A DNA stretch of 64,000 bases from Branchinecta lynchi. Taxonomy: Eukaryota > Arthropoda > Branchiopoda > Anostraca > Branchinectidae. The DNA lies in contig JAKZAP010000157.1 in NCBI GenBank assembly GCA_023053575.1, positions 1-64,000 on the forward strand, written 5' to 3'. The notes below the pieces were generated by a model. That model was not told the origin of the DNA. It saw only the letters and a list, made by a program, of their open reading frames with translations, and searched no databases. The position numbers and the translations under genes were made by a program. Shown in pieces: positions 62,569-64,000 of the stretch. Every line of letters begins with the position of its first letter. The first letter of the stretch is position 1.

Positions 62569-62875
62569 TTTCGGATTGTACACTGTTACCTTCAGGGGAA
62601 CGAGCGGGGCGAGGCTCATAGAAGCGACGCACAAGGATGCCCGCAGGCCAGAATTTTGCATCCAAAACCTGCTCAGTAAACACTGCGGGCACAGTAACTT
62701 TGAAAGACGCACTGAAACTACTAGCCGAGTTGATTCTCTCACACTCCACTTTTCTGTTATTCAGCTTACGAGACAAGATACGCGCCACATCACTAGCAGC
62801 CGTTTCAGGCACAAATCGAGTGACAAATAACTTCAGCTCTTTTGTTTGCAAGACCGATTTAAGATCAGAACGATC
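62561..62875 (-). pseudogene. LINE ORF1 C-terminal fragment
   Basis: About 103 residues ending at TGA 62561-62563. Visible blocks are KELKLFVTRFVPE, an acidic helix-like stretch, SFKVTVP, and FWPAGILVRRF. This is a pattern I associate with the C-terminal, probably RNA-binding, domain of ORF1 proteins in CR1-like LINEs. The N-terminal part is missing because satellite begins at about 62876. By chance the frame stays open into the satellite (to 63376), giving an artificial fused ORF. The stop overlaps the ORF2 ATG, which suggests coupled translation of ORF2 in the intact element. Confidence 0.8.
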
Positions 62876-64000
62876 TTTCCCACAAGGTTTGTTTTCCCCC
62901 AAGGTTGGTTTTCCCGCAAGGTTGGTTTTCCCACAAGGTTTGTTTTCCCACTGTGTTGATTTTCCCAAAAGGTTCGCTTTCCCGCAAGGTTGGTTTTCCC
63001 ACAAGGTTTGTTTCCCCACAAGGTTTGTTTCCCCACAAGGTTTGTTTCCCACAAGGTTTGTTTTCCCACAAGGTTTGTTTTCCCACAAGGTTTGTTTTCC
63101 CACAAGGTTGGTTGTCCCGAAAGGTTTGTTTCCCCACAAGGTTTGTCTTCCCACTAGGTTTGTTTTCCCATAAGGTTGGTTTTCCCACAAGAATTGTTTT
63201 CTCACAAGGTTTGTTTTCCCACTAGGTTTGTTTCCCCACAAGGTTTGTTTTCTCACAAGGTTTTTTTTCCCACAAGGTTTTTTTCCCACAAGTTTTGTTT
63301 TCCCACAAGGTTTGTTTTCCCACAAGGTTGGTTTTCCCGAAAGGTTTGTTTCCCCACAAGGTTGGTTTTCCCACAAGGTTGGTTTTCCCGCAGGGTTTGT
63401 TTTCCCACAAGGTTAGTTTTCCCGCAAGGTTTGTTTTCCCACAAGGTTAGTTTTCCCACAAGGTTTGTTTCTCCACAAGGTTTGTTTCCCCACAAGGTTT
63501 GTTTTCCCACAAGGATTGTTTTCTCACAAGGTTTGTTTCCCCACAAGGTTTGTTTTCCCACAAGGATTGTTTTCCCACAAGGTTTGTTTTCCCACAAGGT
63601 TTGTTTTCCCACAAGGTTTGTTTTCCCACAAGGTTGGTTTTCCCGCAGAGGTTGTTTTCCCAAAAGGTTAGTTTTCCCACAAGGTTTGTTTCCCCACAAG
63701 GTTTGTTTTCCCACAAGGATTGTTTTCTCACAAGGTTTGTTCTCCCACAAGGTGGGTTTTCCCACAAGGTTTGTTTTCTCACAAGGTTTGTTTTCTAACT
63801 AGGTTGGTTTTCCCACAAGGTTTGTTTTCCCACAAGGTTTGTTTTCCCCCAAGGTTGGTTTTCCCGCAAGGTGTGTTTTCCCACAAGGTTTGTTTTCCCA
63901 CAAGGTTTGTTTTCCCACAAGATTTGTTTTCCCACTAGGTTGGTTTTCCCACAAGGTTGGTTTTCCCAAAAGGTTAGTTTTCCCACAAGGTTTGTTTCCC
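62876..64000 (-). repeat. 17-bp satellite array, reverse orientation, block 3
   Basis: Continues the reverse array after the LINE and runs off the right edge. Its order of variants closely follows 57120-58650, for example CTCCACAAGG at about 63471 against 57633 and CACAAGGTGGG at about 63749 against 57911. The two stretches on either side of the LINE are therefore paralogous copies of one higher-order block. Confidence 0.95.

Larger units (their letters stand above)
59659..62875 (-). mobile_element. CR1/L2-like LINE (non-LTR retrotransposon), 5'-truncated
   Basis: A 3.2-kb insertion on the reverse strand: the C-terminal end of ORF1, a complete ORF2 (apurinic-type endonuclease plus RT), a 93-bp 3' UTR and a four-copy tetranucleotide tail. 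The satellite on the left ends GGTTGGTTTT and resumes on the right as TTTCCCACAAGG. The insertion therefore sits in the T-run of one unit, with at most three duplicated T bases. The family is judged from the endonuclease-RT layout, the motif GVRQGGVLSP and the ORF1 type. CR1, L2 and Rex1 groups cannot be told apart here. Confidence 0.92.

Noticed and set aside
62569..62742. Upstream start for the LINE ORF2 (giving 996 residues)
   Set aside because: The extra 58 residues overlap the ORF1 coding frame and have no endonuclease features. The ATG at 62568, overlapping the ORF1 stop, fits the family better.
1..64000. G-quadruplex or telomere-like array
   Set aside because: GGG runs occur once per 17 bp with loops of about 14 bases, too long for ordinary intramolecular quadruplexes, and the unit matches no known telomere repeat.

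Overview
This window is animal nuclear repeat DNA. About 55 kb of the 64 kb is one tandem array of a 17-bp unit (consensus AACCTTGTGGGAAAACA, roughly 3,200 copies). Two retroelements and a small second satellite interrupt it. The animal origin rests on a Gmr1-type Ty3/gypsy element with a SCAN-like Gag and on a CR1/L2-like LINE. The sequence does not identify the species. I see no host single-copy gene, tRNA, rRNA, CRISPR array or bacterial-type gene.

Layout: 1-1670, 17-bp array in forward orientation; 1671-2076, a small inverted island; 2077-36018, about 34 kb of forward array with many nested segmental duplications; 36019-47188, array in reverse orientation; 47189-53027, a reverse-strand Ty3/gypsy-type LTR retrotransposon that lacks its 5' LTR and is fused at its gag side to a 22-bp hairpin minisatellite (52490-53024); 53028-59658, reverse array; 59659-62875, a reverse-strand LINE, truncated in ORF1 but with a complete ORF2; 62876-64000, reverse array.

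The LTR element reads Gag (SCAN-like, CCHC knuckle), protease, integrase, reverse transcriptase, then after an in-frame TGA the RT end and RNase H, then a separate ORF with a second, degenerate integrase zinc-binding domain, a polypurine tract and a 204-bp 3' LTR. Integrase before RT is the Gmr1-clade order. A leftover second integrase N-terminus at the ordinary Ty3/gypsy position, directly before the polypurine tract, is the most unusual feature here.

The satellite is open in all reading frames because 17 is not a multiple of 3 and the consensus has no stop codon. The hundreds of long ORFs in the array are therefore periodicity artefacts, and I do not annotate them as genes. Every standard unit carries a match to the Su(H)/CSL consensus, and many carry a Dorsal/Rel-type match. 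Whether that matters is untested.
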